Assembly (NCBI GenBank): GCA_017938645.1
Contig: JAGBBE010000093.1
Location: forward strand, 1-64,000
Source of the DNA: Clostridia bacterium
Lineage (GTDB): Bacteria > Bacillota_A > Clostridia > Christensenellales > Aristaeellaceae
Direction: 5' to 3'
DNA length: 64,000 nucleotides
Under the pieces are notes generated by a model that did no database searches, was not told where the DNA came from, and saw nothing but the letters and a program-made list of their open reading frames with translations. The position numbers and the translations under genes are program-made. This document shows, piece after piece, positions 15,615-24,655 of the stretch. Every line of letters begins with the position of its first letter. Position 1 is the stretch's first letter.

Positions 15615-16489
15615 GCGTTTTCCTCCATATTCACGCCCAGGCGCGTACACGGGACGCGGCCGGACAGCAGATCGCCGATATGATAGCGCGCATGGCCGAT
15701 GATCACGTTGGTACCATGCTCCACCGCGCGCAGGGCAAAGGCCAGCTTGGCTCTTGCGCCGTTTGCGCCCTTGCGGCTGGCGCCCTGACAGTGTCCCATC
15801 AATTCGGCAACTTTGGCGCGTACCTCCTCGATGGTGGGCGCTGTGACCAGCCTGACCAGCGTCGTGGGGTCGTCGCGGTCGAGGTAGATGCCCTCCGTGG
15901 AGGTCAGCAGAATCAGGTTCTTTGCGCCCGTGAGGCTGGCGACGACCTCTGCGGTTTCGTCGTTATCCACGCACTCCACCACTTCTGCGCCCTCAGCGCG
16001 GCGGCTGGCCAGTTCCATCTTACGCACTTCCTCGTCGCTGACGGGGTCGTTATAGTTAATGATCGGAATCACGCCCTGTGCGGCGGCGCGGTCGAAAAGA
16101 CGGCGGATATGCTCGCGTCTGAGCGGATCGTTGAAATGCGTATGCTCCACCAGCACCTGACGGATGCCATATTCCGGCCTGACGAACTGCCGGTAGGTAT
16201 TCATCAGGATGGTCTGGCCCTGCGCCGCGTAATCGGCCTTATCTTCTTCCGTCATGCCGCGCAGCTCGCATCCTGCGCGGTGCAGGTAGTCCAGCCTTCC
16301 GATTTCCGCCGCGCCGGAGGTAACCAGAATCATGCCCGGGCGCAGATCGCCGCCCAGTCTCTGAAAGATATTATAGTCAATTTCATTCTCGGCCTTCTGG
16401 ATCAGCGCCATGCTGCCGATTTTGACCACCAGATCAATCGCTGCCATTTCAAATGCCCCCGTTTCATACAATACGGATACATGGGTCAT
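15611..16489 (-). CDS. Amino acid kinase family protein, glutamate 5-kinase-like
   Basis: This 292-residue protein has the amino acid kinase fold: VVKIGSMALI (ATP phosphate loop, residues 21-30), VTSGAAEIGRLDYL (acidic-substrate loop), IIPIINYNDPVSDEE, DNDETAEVVASLTGAKNLILLTSTEGIY (nucleotide site) and GGxR-like GASRKGANGARAK. Spacing is close to ProB, but there is no PUA domain and no proA beside it. Start 16489 is behind AGGAGG. The true substrate (glutamate, a nucleotide or another acid) is open. Confidence 0.7.
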   Translation of the reverse strand: MTHVSVLYETGAFEMAAIDLVVKIGSMALIQKAENEIDYNIFQRLGGDLRPGMILVTSGAAEIGRLDYLHRAGCELRGMTEEDKADYAAQGQTILMNTYRQFVRPEYGIRQVLVEHTHFNDPLRREHIRRLFDRAAAQGVIPIINYNDPVSDEEVRKMELASRRAEGAEVVECVDNDETAEVVASLTGAKNLILLTSTEGIYLDRDDPTTLVRLVTAPTIEEVRAKVAELMGHCQGASRKGANGARAKLAFALRAVEHGTNVIIGHARYHIGDLLSGRVPCTRLGVNMEENA

Positions 16490-16573
16490 TGTACCTCCTG
16501 TGCGAAAAAAGTCAATAGCAGGCACTTGTTCGCAGGCTTCGCAAAATTTCTCAAAACTTTTTTCAAAAAGCTA

Positions 16574-16602
16574 TTGACAAGGATAGGGGGTGGTGTTATT
16601 AT
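16574..16602 (+). promoter_or_regulatory. Sigma-A promoter of the amino-acid ABC importer
   Basis: TTGACA at 16574-16579, a 17-nt spacer and TATTAT at 16597-16602. The spacer is G-rich. A short palindrome TAGCGCGATAAAGCGCTA (16613-16630) lies just downstream and could act as an operator or leader hairpin. Confidence 0.8.
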
Positions 16603-16655
16603 ACTATCGTGTTAGCGCGATAAAGCGCTAAGAAATTTAAAAGGAGGAAATCCCT

Positions 16656-17447
16656 ATGAAGAAACTGTTCACTGTTGCCCTGATCCTGATGATGCTTGTG
16701 TGCGGTTTCGCTCATGCTGAAGATACTTCCATTTCCTACATTCAGGAAAAAGGCACCTTTATCCTCGGTCTGGACGACAGCTTCCCGCCCATGGGCTTCC
16801 GCGACGAAGACAACGAAATCGTAGGCTTTGACATCGACGTGGCCAAGGTTGTGGCCGAAAAGCTGGGCGTAGAGTTCATTGCGCAGCCCATCGCATGGGA
16901 CGCCAAGGAGCTGGAGCTCAACTCCAAGAACATCGACTGCATCTGGAACGGCATGTCCATCACCCCCGAGCGTGAGGAATCCATGGCCATGACCTTCCCC
17001 TACCTCAACAACCAGATGATCTTCTACGTCAAGGCCGACTCCGGCATCGACAACGTGGAAAAGCTCGCCGGCAAGTCCGTGGCCGTGCAGAACGGCTCCT
17101 ACGCTGAAGAGCTGCTCAATGGCGACTACGCCGATCTGGCTGCCACCTTCACCGAGGTTCTGGGCTACGACGAGTACCTGACCGCTCTGATGGATCTGCA
17201 GAATGGCGGCTGCGACGCCGTGCTGGTCGACCTGGTAGTCGGCGAGTACAAGGTCAGCGGCATGGGCGCCACCGATCTGGTTGCCGGTCCCGCTCTGGCT
17301 GACGACAACTACGGCATCGGCTTCCGCAAGGAAGACGCCGCCCTGCGCGACAAGGTTCAGGAGATCCTTCAGGAGCTCAAGGCCGACGGCACTCTGGCCG
17401 AGATCTGCAAGAAGTGGTTCACCGAAGACATCACCGTCGTCCCTTAA
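16656..17447 (+). CDS. Polar amino-acid ABC transporter substrate-binding protein
   Basis: This is a 263-residue SBP_bac_3 protein with a signal peptide (MKKLFTVALILMMLVCGFAHA, cleavage near 21). The mature part has the family pattern: LGLDDSFPPMGFRDEDNEIVGFDIDVAKVVAEKLG, WNGMSITPEREESMAMTFPY and GCDAVLVDLVVGEY. The cysteine in LVCG does not make a proper lipobox, so anchoring is uncertain. It would bind a polar amino acid outside the cell and hand it to the permease at 17702. RBS is AAGGAGG. A structured repeat separates it from the permease. Confidence 0.93.
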   Translation: MKKLFTVALILMMLVCGFAHAEDTSISYIQEKGTFILGLDDSFPPMGFRDEDNEIVGFDIDVAKVVAEKLGVEFIAQPIAWDAKELELNSKNIDCIWNGMSITPEREESMAMTFPYLNNQMIFYVKADSGIDNVEKLAGKSVAVQNGSYAEELLNGDYADLAATFTEVLGYDEYLTALMDLQNGGCDAVLVDLVVGEYKVSGMGATDLVAGPALADDNYGIGFRKEDAALRDKVQEILQELKADGTLAEICKKWFTEDITVVP

Positions 17448-17604
17448 GGGCTTCGCCCTTAACCCATTACCGCTTCGCGGAGTTGTCTGACGGAGTTTGG
17501 TGATGCATATAAGACCGCCGGAGCCCACACCTGCGGTGGGCGAATGTAACTGATACATTCGCTCCGCGCAGCGGTAAGGGCTCCGGCTCGCTTGCGCGAT
17601 CGGA
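17446..17604 (+). repeat. Structured intergenic repeat, copy B
   Basis: The first hairpin (AAGGGC-TTCG-style, 17446-17460) includes the last two bases of the binding-protein stop codon. It continues with ACCGCTTCGCGGAG, TGACGGAGTTTGG, a TGCATATAAGACCGCC block and a long final stem (CCGGAGCCC with GGGCTCCGG, about 17517-17585, enclosing two further hairpins). The end block is GGCTCGCTTGCGCGATCGG. The core blocks match copy A closely. Confidence 0.8.
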
Positions 17605-17673
17605 AGGGGCTGAGCCCCTTCACCCCGAACCGCTTCGCGGAGGCGGCTTTCGGAGTTTGGTTTTGCTGATCAG
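17604..17673 (+). repeat. Structured intergenic repeat, partial copy B'
   Basis: It starts as copy B ends: hairpin AAGGGGC with GCCCCTT, then CACCCCGAACCGCTTCGCGG and a diverged TTTCGGAGTTTGG block. It lacks the third stem and the GGCTCGCTTG end block. It reaches to within about 30 bases of the permease start. Confidence 0.65.
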
Positions 17674-17701
17674 CCCACCAAAAGAAAGGAATCTCTTCCT
17701 C

Positions 17702-18370
17702 ATGACCATCAAGTTCTTCAACAATCCTGAAAAGCTGTGGAAGCTCGTGACCCTCATGATCGACGGCGCTGGCACGACGCTGAGCATTTTCTTCCTCACG
17801 CTGCTTCTGAGCGTTCCGCTGGGCATGCTGGTGGCGCAGGGCCGCATGAGCAAACGCCGCATCGTTCGCGCGCCTATTTCGTTTTACATTTACATCATGC
17901 GCTCCACGCCCCTGATGCTGCAGATCATGTTCATCTACTTCCTGCTGCCCATGATCCTGCCCTTCCGCGTGGATCGTTTCTGGGCGGTCATCTTCTCCTT
18001 TGTCATCAACTACGCCGCCTATTTTGCCGAGATCTTCCGCTCCGGCATTCAGGCCATTCCGCAGGGACAGTACGAAGCCGCCAAGGTGCTGGGCTATACG
18101 AAGATTCAGACCTTCTTCACCATCATCCTGCCGCAGGTGGTCAAGCGCGTGCTTTTGCCCGTGTGCAACGAAATCATCACCCTCATCAAGGACACCGCGC
18201 TTGCCTCCACCGTGGCCGTAGTGGATCTGATGACGGTCGCCAAAAAGCAGGTATCCTCGTCCTCATCCATCGAGCCGTATCTGGTGGCGATCATCATGTA
18301 TCTGATCCTCAACGGCGTGGCCGAGCAGCTGTGCAAGCTGGCCGAGAAGAAGATGGACTACTACCGCTAA
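17702..18370 (+). CDS. Polar amino-acid ABC transporter permease
   Basis: This 222-residue BPD_transp_1 protein has five predicted helices and the amino-acid subfamily start (GAGTTLSIFFLTLLLSVPLGMLVA). The EAA loop contacting the ATPase is visible at EAAKVLGYTKIQTFFTIILPQ. Position 17702 (MTIKFF) is preferred to the upstream ATG at 17657, which lies in repeat B'. AAAGGAA is about 10 nt upstream. It sits between the binding protein and the ATPase. Confidence 0.92.
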   Translation: MTIKFFNNPEKLWKLVTLMIDGAGTTLSIFFLTLLLSVPLGMLVAQGRMSKRRIVRAPISFYIYIMRSTPLMLQIMFIYFLLPMILPFRVDRFWAVIFSFVINYAAYFAEIFRSGIQAIPQGQYEAAKVLGYTKIQTFFTIILPQVVKRVLLPVCNEIITLIKDTALASTVAVVDLMTVAKKQVSSSSSIEPYLVAIIMYLILNGVAEQLCKLAEKKMDYYR

Positions 18371-18388
18371 GGGAAGGGAGAAGCCAAA

Positions 18389-19126
<738 letters not shown>

Positions 19127-19132
19127 CAGCAC

Positions 19133-19167
19133 AAAAAAGAGACCGGACATATATCCGGTCTCTTTTT
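19133..19167. terminator. Bidirectional terminator between ABC importer and prs
   Basis: A perfect 10-bp stem (AGAGACCGGA with TCCGGTCTCT, 19138-19147 with 19154-19163) with A residues on the left and T residues on the right. It separates two convergent genes. Confidence 0.93.
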
Positions 19168-19177
19168 CATATGCATT

Positions 19178-20398
19178 TTACACCAGACGGAAGCCGTTCT
19201 TCGCCTGCTCGTCCTGATAACGTCCCAAAAGCGCCTTGATGCGGTCGTAGGGCGTGAGCAGCTTGCTCAGGCTGCGCTCGTGGTTGAGCGTAGCGATGAT
19301 GTAGGCGGTGTACTTGGTCATATCCGCCTCAATGAACCACGGCGCGGCCTGAAGTTCAGGCGTGCGGTAGGTCAGGTTGGTGGAGATGATGCGGTGGATC
19401 AGACCCTCTTCATACGCCTGATGGAACGCGTCCAGACCGTTGGTAAACAGGCCGAAAGTCGCGGCGGCGAAGATGCGGTTGGCCTTGCGCTTCTTGAGCT
19501 GACGGGCGAGGTCCAGAATGGAATCGCCGGAGGAGAGGATGTCGTCGGAAACGAGGATATCCTTGCCCTCTACGCTGTCGCCCAGATACTCATGAGCGAT
19601 GATGGGGTTGCGGCCGTTAACCACGCGGGTGTAGTCGCGGCGCTTGTAGAAGAAGCCCATGTCCAGACCCAGCACGGAGGAATAGAAGATGTTGCGGTCC
19701 AGCGCGCCTTCGTCGGGGCTGACGATCATCATGTGCTTGCGGTCAATCTGCAGATCCTTCTGCTCACGGAAGAGCGCCTTGAGAATCTGGTAGCTGGGCA
19801 TAACGCTTTCGAAGCTGCCGCGCGGAATGGCGTTCTGCACGCGGGGATCGTGGGCGTCAAAGGTGATGATGTTCTGCACTCCCATGCCTTCGAGCTCCTG
19901 CAGCATCAGCGCGCAGTCGAGGCTTTCGCGGCTGGAGCGGCGGTGCTGACGGCCCTCGTACATGTAGGGCATGATGACATTTACGCGCTTGGCCTTGCCG
20001 CCGATGGCAGCAATGATGCGCTTGAGATCCTGATAATGATCGTCCGGAGACATGGGCACATGCATGCCGTACATCTTGTAGGTCACGTTGTAGGCGCCGG
20101 GATCGCACAGGATATAGATATCATATCCGCGCACGGAATCCTTGATGATGGCTTTGCCTTCGCCGGTGCCGAAGCGCGGGCAGTGCGCCTCGATAAGGAA
20201 GTCCTTACGGTTGGCGCCCATCTGGGTATAGAGAGGCGTGTCTTCCAAAGCAGCCTGCTGTTCATACCACTTCATCAGATAGGCGTTAATCTTCTGGCCG
20301 GCTTCTTCACAGCCGGGCATGGCGATGATACCAAGGGGGCCAAAGGGAACCGTCAGAAGATCATTGTTCCAGTTGCTCACAAAATCCGTCACAAGCAT
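19178..20398 (-). CDS. prs: Ribose-phosphate pyrophosphokinase, long clostridial form
   Basis: This 406-residue enzyme makes PRPP from ribose 5-phosphate and ATP for nucleotide, histidine and tryptophan synthesis. Recognisable parts are YMYEGRQHRRSSRESL, ITFDAHDPRVQNAIPRGSFE, VSPDEGALDRNIFYSSVLGLDMGFFYKRRDYTR and the PRPP loop ILVSDDILSSGDSILDLA. It is about 90 residues longer than Bacillus Prs; this longer class, with serine in place of threonine in the PRPP loop, is seen in clostridia. The start at 20398 is behind AAGGAG. It appears monocistronic. Confidence 0.9.
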   Translation of the reverse strand: MLVTDFVSNWNNDLLTVPFGPLGIIAMPGCEEAGQKINAYLMKWYEQQAALEDTPLYTQMGANRKDFLIEAHCPRFGTGEGKAIIKDSVRGYDIYILCDPGAYNVTYKMYGMHVPMSPDDHYQDLKRIIAAIGGKAKRVNVIMPYMYEGRQHRRSSRESLDCALMLQELEGMGVQNIITFDAHDPRVQNAIPRGSFESVMPSYQILKALFREQKDLQIDRKHMMIVSPDEGALDRNIFYSSVLGLDMGFFYKRRDYTRVVNGRNPIIAHEYLGDSVEGKDILVSDDILSSGDSILDLARQLKKRKANRIFAAATFGLFTNGLDAFHQAYEEGLIHRIISTNLTYRTPELQAAPWFIEADMTKYTAYIIATLNHERSLSKLLTPYDRIKALLGRYQDEQAKNGFRLV

Positions 20399-20446
20399 TC
20401 TCCTTTTGCGTTTTGCGCGGGGTGGCTTTCAGCGAGAATCGCTTTT

Positions 20447-20475
20447 AGTATAGCGCAAAATGTGCTTTGTGAAAA
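20447..20475 (-). promoter_or_regulatory. Promoter of prs
   Basis: On the minus strand: TTTTCA (20475-20470), a 17-nt spacer and TATACT (20452-20447). The -35 box is weak, the -10 box is good. Confidence 0.5.
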
Positions 20476-20608
20476 GAGCACAAATGCGAAAAAAGAAAGT
20501 TTTTGTTGGATTTTGTGAAATTGTTCTGATCTTTGGCCTTCCTTGTGCTAACGTTTGCACAGTTTCGGAAAAACATCAATGGTATTATCTGCATCCGGAG
20601 GATTTTCC

Positions 20609-21403
20609 ATGTCTGCAATAATGATTGGCTTATGCGCTGCCGGGATTGTCCTGTTCTCACAGGAAGCGATGCGCGCGGCGCTTTCGGCGGCGCAAACGTT
20701 CGTATCCGGCGTGCTCCCGGCGCTGTTTCCCATGATGGTTCTGTGCCGGATGCTGCCTGCGGACAGACGAGTCTGGCTCACGGCGGCATTTTCCTTTCTG
20801 TCGGGATCGCCGGCATCTGCGCAGCGCATTTCGCACACGGCATGCCGCTATCCGGAGTCGCTGCTGGCGCTGGGCGGTGTGATGAGCCCGATGTTCTTCA
20901 CCGGCACCCTTTCCGGCTGGACGGGCGACCGGCGCGCGGCATGGACGCTGCTTCTCCTCCACTGGCTGAGCGCAGCCGTCACGGCGGCGGCGTGGCGGAT
21001 GATGGAGCAGCCCGTCGAGCCGCAGCTGCCTGAAGCCCCTGACAGAATCGCACTGCCCTCCGCCATCCACCAGTCTGCGGTTTCCATGCTGGGCGTGTGC
21101 GGCGCAATGATGCTGTTTTCCATCGCGGCAGGCGTAATGCGCGCCGCCGTAAGGGCTGATCCGCGGCTGATGGCGGTTTTGCACGCGGCGCTGGAAATCG
21201 GCTCCGGCGCGCATGCCGTGCTTGAGGCGTGGGAGCGCCCGCCGTATGCGCTGCTGGGCGCTTTGTGCTCCTTCGGAGGGTTGAGCATCTGGCTGCAGAA
21301 CCTGCTGTTTTTGCCCAAAAGCATCCGCCCCGCAAAGCTGCTTTGCATGCGCATGCTTCACGGGGCGGTGTGCTATGGACTTGGCAGAATTATTTTCCCT
21401 TGA
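20609..21403 (+). CDS. YlbJ-like sporulation/nucleoside-recognition-type membrane protein
   Basis: This 264-residue hydrophobic protein has about seven helices. AAQTFVSGVLPALFPMMVLCRML and GSPASAQRIS resemble the Gate/nucleoside-recognition fold of YlbJ and SpoVM-region sporulation membrane proteins; the glycine-rich GGVMSPMFFTGTLSG segment fits too. The match is by pattern only. Start 20609 follows CCGGAGG; 20555 is less likely. It overlaps the convergent GtrA gene by 14 bases. Confidence 0.55.
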   Translation: MSAIMIGLCAAGIVLFSQEAMRAALSAAQTFVSGVLPALFPMMVLCRMLPADRRVWLTAAFSFLSGSPASAQRISHTACRYPESLLALGGVMSPMFFTGTLSGWTGDRRAAWTLLLLHWLSAAVTAAAWRMMEQPVEPQLPEAPDRIALPSAIHQSAVSMLGVCGAMMLFSIAAGVMRAAVRADPRLMAVLHAALEIGSGAHAVLEAWERPPYALLGALCSFGGLSIWLQNLLFLPKSIRPAKLLCMRMLHGAVCYGLGRIIFP

Positions 21404-21881
21404 AAATCCAGAACTTGCTGATCACGTAGTTGAATACCATCACGAATACCAGCACCACGATGCGGTTGATGAAGTTCGACACGCCGATCATCTTGAGCAG
21501 AAGCATCATGCCCTGCTCGAACACCAGAAAGCTCACGATGCGGCCGCCTGCGAACTGCACAAGCTCGGTCAGCACGCTGCCGGTGGTGCCGCCCTTGACC
21601 TGGAATACCATCACGCGGTTGATCCAGAAGGCGAACAGCACGGCGATGACCCAGCTCACCGCGTTTGCAATGGATACCTGCACGCCGGTGGCGCGGTTGA
21701 TGGAATCAATCACCCAGGGGATGAAATTGCCCTCCAGCGGCGCGCGGTCGGCCAGGATAAAGCACACGCCGTAGCTGATAAACATGCTCAGCGCCGTGGT
21801 CAGGCCGCCTGCGATGAGATAGCGCAGCAGCTCGTACTGCTTTTCATGCGTTTCCAGATAGTTTTTGATCTTTTGAATCAT
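21390..21881 (-). CDS. GtrA family membrane protein
   Basis: This 163-residue protein has four helices and the GtrA pattern: LLRYLIAGGLTTALSMFISYGVCF, NAVSWVIAVLFAFWINRVMVFQ, ...RIVVLVFVMVFNYVISKFWIF. GtrA proteins move or present undecaprenyl-linked sugars for surface glycosylation. Start 21881 has GGGAGGAG upstream. It is the last gene of a minus-strand run with a GT-C-type protein and an acetyltransferase, which supports a cell-surface sugar role. Confidence 0.9.
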   Translation of the reverse strand: MIQKIKNYLETHEKQYELLRYLIAGGLTTALSMFISYGVCFILADRAPLEGNFIPWVIDSINRATGVQVSIANAVSWVIAVLFAFWINRVMVFQVKGGTTGSVLTELVQFAGGRIVSFLVFEQGMMLLLKMIGVSNFINRIVVLVFVMVFNYVISKFWIFKGK

Positions 21882-21885
21882 GTTT

Positions 21886-22101
21886 TCACTCCTCCCCGTG
21901 ATCCCCACGGGCATAATCACAGCTGAGCAGGTCGGAAAGCGGAAGCTCCACCGGCTTTTTTTTCGCGCCGAAGCGGAGGGAAACGGTGTTTTCGTCATAG
22001 GAAACCACTTCCACAGTCTTCTGGACGATGTCTCCATTCAGCAGAAAGACCGCGCGGATCTTGCGTCCGTGCTCCACGGCGTAGCGCAGAAAACGTGTCA
22101 C
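21886..22101 (-). CDS. Small conserved basic/beta-rich protein of unknown function
   Basis: This 71-residue protein starts with GTG overlapping the stop of the GT-C gene (GTGA). It is predicted to be mostly beta strand (RKIRAVFLLNGDIVQKTVEVVSYDENTVSLRFGAKKKPVELPLSDLLSCDY), similar in look to small SH3/Hfq-like barrels. It has no signal peptide. It sits between the GT-C gene and gtrA in the same operon. Confidence 0.6.
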   Translation of the reverse strand: MTRFLRYAVEHGRKIRAVFLLNGDIVQKTVEVVSYDENTVSLRFGAKKKPVELPLSDLLSCDYARGDHGEE

Positions 22102-24083
22102 TCCCGATACTCCTTCGGCACTTCAAAAATGCGGTTCTGTCCCCTCTCGGATTCAAACGCCAGCGGGAACAGGCTTTCCAGCGCCTCCTCGTTGAGGTCA
22201 TACTGTCCGTCAGCGCGCTCATAGGAGCTGACGTAGATGTATTGTACCTGATATTTCTTCAAAAGGTCAAGGTTTGCGGCTGGATCTTCGTAGAAAGCGG
22301 CGATTTCCGCGCGCCGTGCGCCGGTATTGAAGCCGTGATAGTACAGGTAGAGGTCGCTTGAGCAGAGGATCGTGCGTCCGGCCAGAGAGCTGACGGGATT
22401 GAGATGCTGGTTTCCGGTAAGGAAGATGCTGTGCTCAGGCGTGTTTTCTTTGATGTACTCTGCGGTTTCAATGTCAGCCGCCGAATACGCCTGATAGTCG
22501 CTCACGCACTCGCGCGCAATCGTAAGCCCGGCCGAAAGGAAGCAAGTCATCAGGAAGCCCGCTGCAATCAGCCGTCTGCCGCCCAGACCGCGCAGACGCT
22601 CGAAGATGTCAAAGGCGTAATCCGCCGCCATCGGCAGGCAGAGCAGGAACCAGACGTACAAGAGCTTGTTGTTGTCGTACTCGTTGGGCTGGAAGAGGAT
22701 GAACTCCGACACCAGATAGATCACAAACGCGCCGGAAGCAATCAGCCGGTTCTGACGGATGGCGTCCGGAAGCGCTTCGCCCTTTTTGCCGCGCTGAAGG
22801 AGCGCAAGGAGGATCAGCAGGTACGGCAGGCCCACGTTTTTGATATAGAACCACAGGTAGCTGTCCACCAGTCCCTGATTGCCGCGGTTGTTGCACCAGT
22901 TGAACTGGAAGCGCAGGAAATGGTCGCTGCCCGTGGCCTGCACAAAGGTGAAGGCCACAAGCTGCGGCAGGCTCAGCGCAGCGGCAATCGCGCCGTAGAT
23001 CAGCCACGGACGGAACGCGCGCCATCTGTTCCGGGACGTCAGCACGCAGTACAGGCAGCAGCCGGCGCTGAGCAGCACCAGCGCCAGATAGCTGTGCGTA
23101 TGAATGAGCGGAAGCCCGCCTGCGAACAGGCCCAGCAGCACCAGTGCGCGCACGCCGTGCTCACGCCTGCGGCACAGCGGCGGCAGAAGGAGGTTGAGGC
23201 AGGGCATGAGCATCGTCCAGCCGCCGAGGATGCCGCGCTGCGGCACCAGCATGTCGCAGATGATGTTGACCCAGCGCAGGTTATGCGGATCGGGCTGGTT
23301 GGTGGGGGTTTGGTAATAGCCCTGCATCACGGTCTGGAGGTTATCCCACAGGCCGGTGACGGAATAGCCGTCCACCGTAGCATCGATGGTGTAGAAAAAG
23401 CCCAAACCGCCGTTTACAAACAGCAGCAGATACGCCAGCACCGCCGCGCCCTTTCTGCGGCACAATTGCAGGCACAAAAGCGCATAGCCGGTGAAGGTGA
23501 GCGTCATCATCAGGGTTCCGGTAAAGGCCATCGCGGTATTCAGCGGCATGCCCATCAGAAGCATCGTCGAGGCGATGGAGTCCGACAGGTACGGATACGC
23601 CATCGTCGCGCCGAGCATGAGGCTGTTGTGCAGCGGAAAGCGCGCGCCCACAATGCTTGTGCACACCGCCAGATGCAGCGACAGATCGCCGTAGGTGCTC
23701 TGGCCGACGTGATAGCTGCCGTCCGCCGCCAGCCGGATGGAATGCGTGTACTGCAGGTATCCGCCCAGAACGGCAAGCGGAAGCACCATGAAAAGCAGCG
23801 TTTTCACGACCTGCATTTCGCGCCCGTCAAACGTGAGCGCCTCACGCCTGTCGCGCAGCGCATACGAAAGACCGCACAGCGCCGCCAGCGTTCCCGCCGC
23901 CAGCGCATGCCCAAGGACGCTGAAGCGCACCGCGTACGCCCACAGCATCGGCAGCCACATCATCAGCAATACGCCCAGCGAAAGGCCGATGTACGTGCGC
24001 ACCGCCGCGCGCACGCGCGGCAAAAGCAGGCGGGTGATCGTCACGCCGCCTGCGAGGAAAAACACGAGATAGAGGATGGACAT
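22098..24083 (-). CDS. Large GT-C-like polytopic membrane protein (putative lipid-linked sugar transferase)
   Basis: This 661-residue protein has at least 12 hydrophobic helices over residues 1-520, then a soluble C-terminal domain beginning YSAADIETAEYIKENTPEHSIFLTG. That layout, and the end domain with LLKKYQVQYIYVS, are typical of GT-C enzymes and YfhO/DUF2298-type membrane proteins that use polyprenyl-phosphate sugars. An acidic residue pair expected in the first outer loop could be the DGSYH region near residue 137, but this is tentative. It is co-transcribed with gtrA and the acetyltransferase. Confidence 0.65.
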   Translation of the reverse strand: MSILYLVFFLAGGVTITRLLLPRVRAAVRTYIGLSLGVLLMMWLPMLWAYAVRFSVLGHALAAGTLAALCGLSYALRDRREALTFDGREMQVVKTLLFMVLPLAVLGGYLQYTHSIRLAADGSYHVGQSTYGDLSLHLAVCTSIVGARFPLHNSLMLGATMAYPYLSDSIASTMLLMGMPLNTAMAFTGTLMMTLTFTGYALLCLQLCRRKGAAVLAYLLLFVNGGLGFFYTIDATVDGYSVTGLWDNLQTVMQGYYQTPTNQPDPHNLRWVNIICDMLVPQRGILGGWTMLMPCLNLLLPPLCRRREHGVRALVLLGLFAGGLPLIHTHSYLALVLLSAGCCLYCVLTSRNRWRAFRPWLIYGAIAAALSLPQLVAFTFVQATGSDHFLRFQFNWCNNRGNQGLVDSYLWFYIKNVGLPYLLILLALLQRGKKGEALPDAIRQNRLIASGAFVIYLVSEFILFQPNEYDNNKLLYVWFLLCLPMAADYAFDIFERLRGLGGRRLIAAGFLMTCFLSAGLTIARECVSDYQAYSAADIETAEYIKENTPEHSIFLTGNQHLNPVSSLAGRTILCSSDLYLYYHGFNTGARRAEIAAFYEDPAANLDLLKKYQVQYIYVSSYERADGQYDLNEEALESLFPLAFESERGQNRIFEVPKEYRE

Positions 24084-24109
24084 AGAGGCCGGAAGCCCTC
24101 CTTCTGTTT

Positions 24110-24643
24110 TTACCTGTCATACCCGATGCCGCCGCCCATCAGGTCGGACTGCATCTGCTTGATTTCTTCAGGGGTTTTTTCGGAATAATGGGTGCGGTAG
24201 ACAGGCGCCGTTTCCATGGCCTGGCGGTTCTTTTCGATGTACTCGTCATAGCTCATGATCACGCGCGCAGGGCTGCCCACGGCCACGGAGTTGTCGGGGA
24301 TATCGCGCGTCACCACCGCGCCCGCGCCGATGACGACCCTCGAGCCGATCTTCACATTAGGCAGAAGGATGGCGTCCGCGCCGATAAAGACCTCGTCGCC
24401 GATGACCACCCTGCCCACGCGGCTTAAGCCCAGAGCGCGCTTGGTGCTGCCGTCGTGGGTCAGAATCCGCGCGTCGCTGATGGTGACATGATTGCCGATC
24501 TCCAGAAGAAAGGCGTGATTCAAGTCAATCCTGCGGGTGGCGATGTATACGTCCTCGCCCACCTTTGCGCCGCGGCGGCGCAGGTCGTCCGCCGTAAGCG
24601 GGGTCATGCGCAGGAGTTTTGCGATTTTCTGTTTCAATGACAT
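24110..24643 (-). CDS. Hexapeptide-repeat acyltransferase (maltose/galactoside O-acetyltransferase type)
   Basis: This 177-residue protein has left-handed beta-helix repeats (VGEDVYIATRRIDLNHAFLLEIGNHVTISDARILTHDGS..., VVIGDEVFIGADAILLPNVKIGSRVVIGAGAVVTRDIPDNSVAVGSPARVI). The histidine in ILTHDGS sits where the catalytic histidine of the xenobiotic/galactoside acetyltransferases lies. It probably O-acetylates a sugar from the neighbouring surface-glycan pathway. Start 24643 ends a short minus-strand gap after the M20-like gene. Confidence 0.85.
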   Translation of the reverse strand: MSLKQKIAKLLRMTPLTADDLRRRGAKVGEDVYIATRRIDLNHAFLLEIGNHVTISDARILTHDGSTKRALGLSRVGRVVIGDEVFIGADAILLPNVKIGSRVVIGAGAVVTRDIPDNSVAVGSPARVIMSYDEYIEKNRQAMETAPVYRTHYSEKTPEEIKQMQSDLMGGGIGYDR

Positions 24644-24655
24644 GCGTTTCTCTCC

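Noticed and set aside
17517..17585. Riboswitch between the amino-acid binding protein and the permease
   Set aside because: The structure belongs to the dispersed repeat family found after unrelated genes, so a ligand-specific riboswitch is unlikely.
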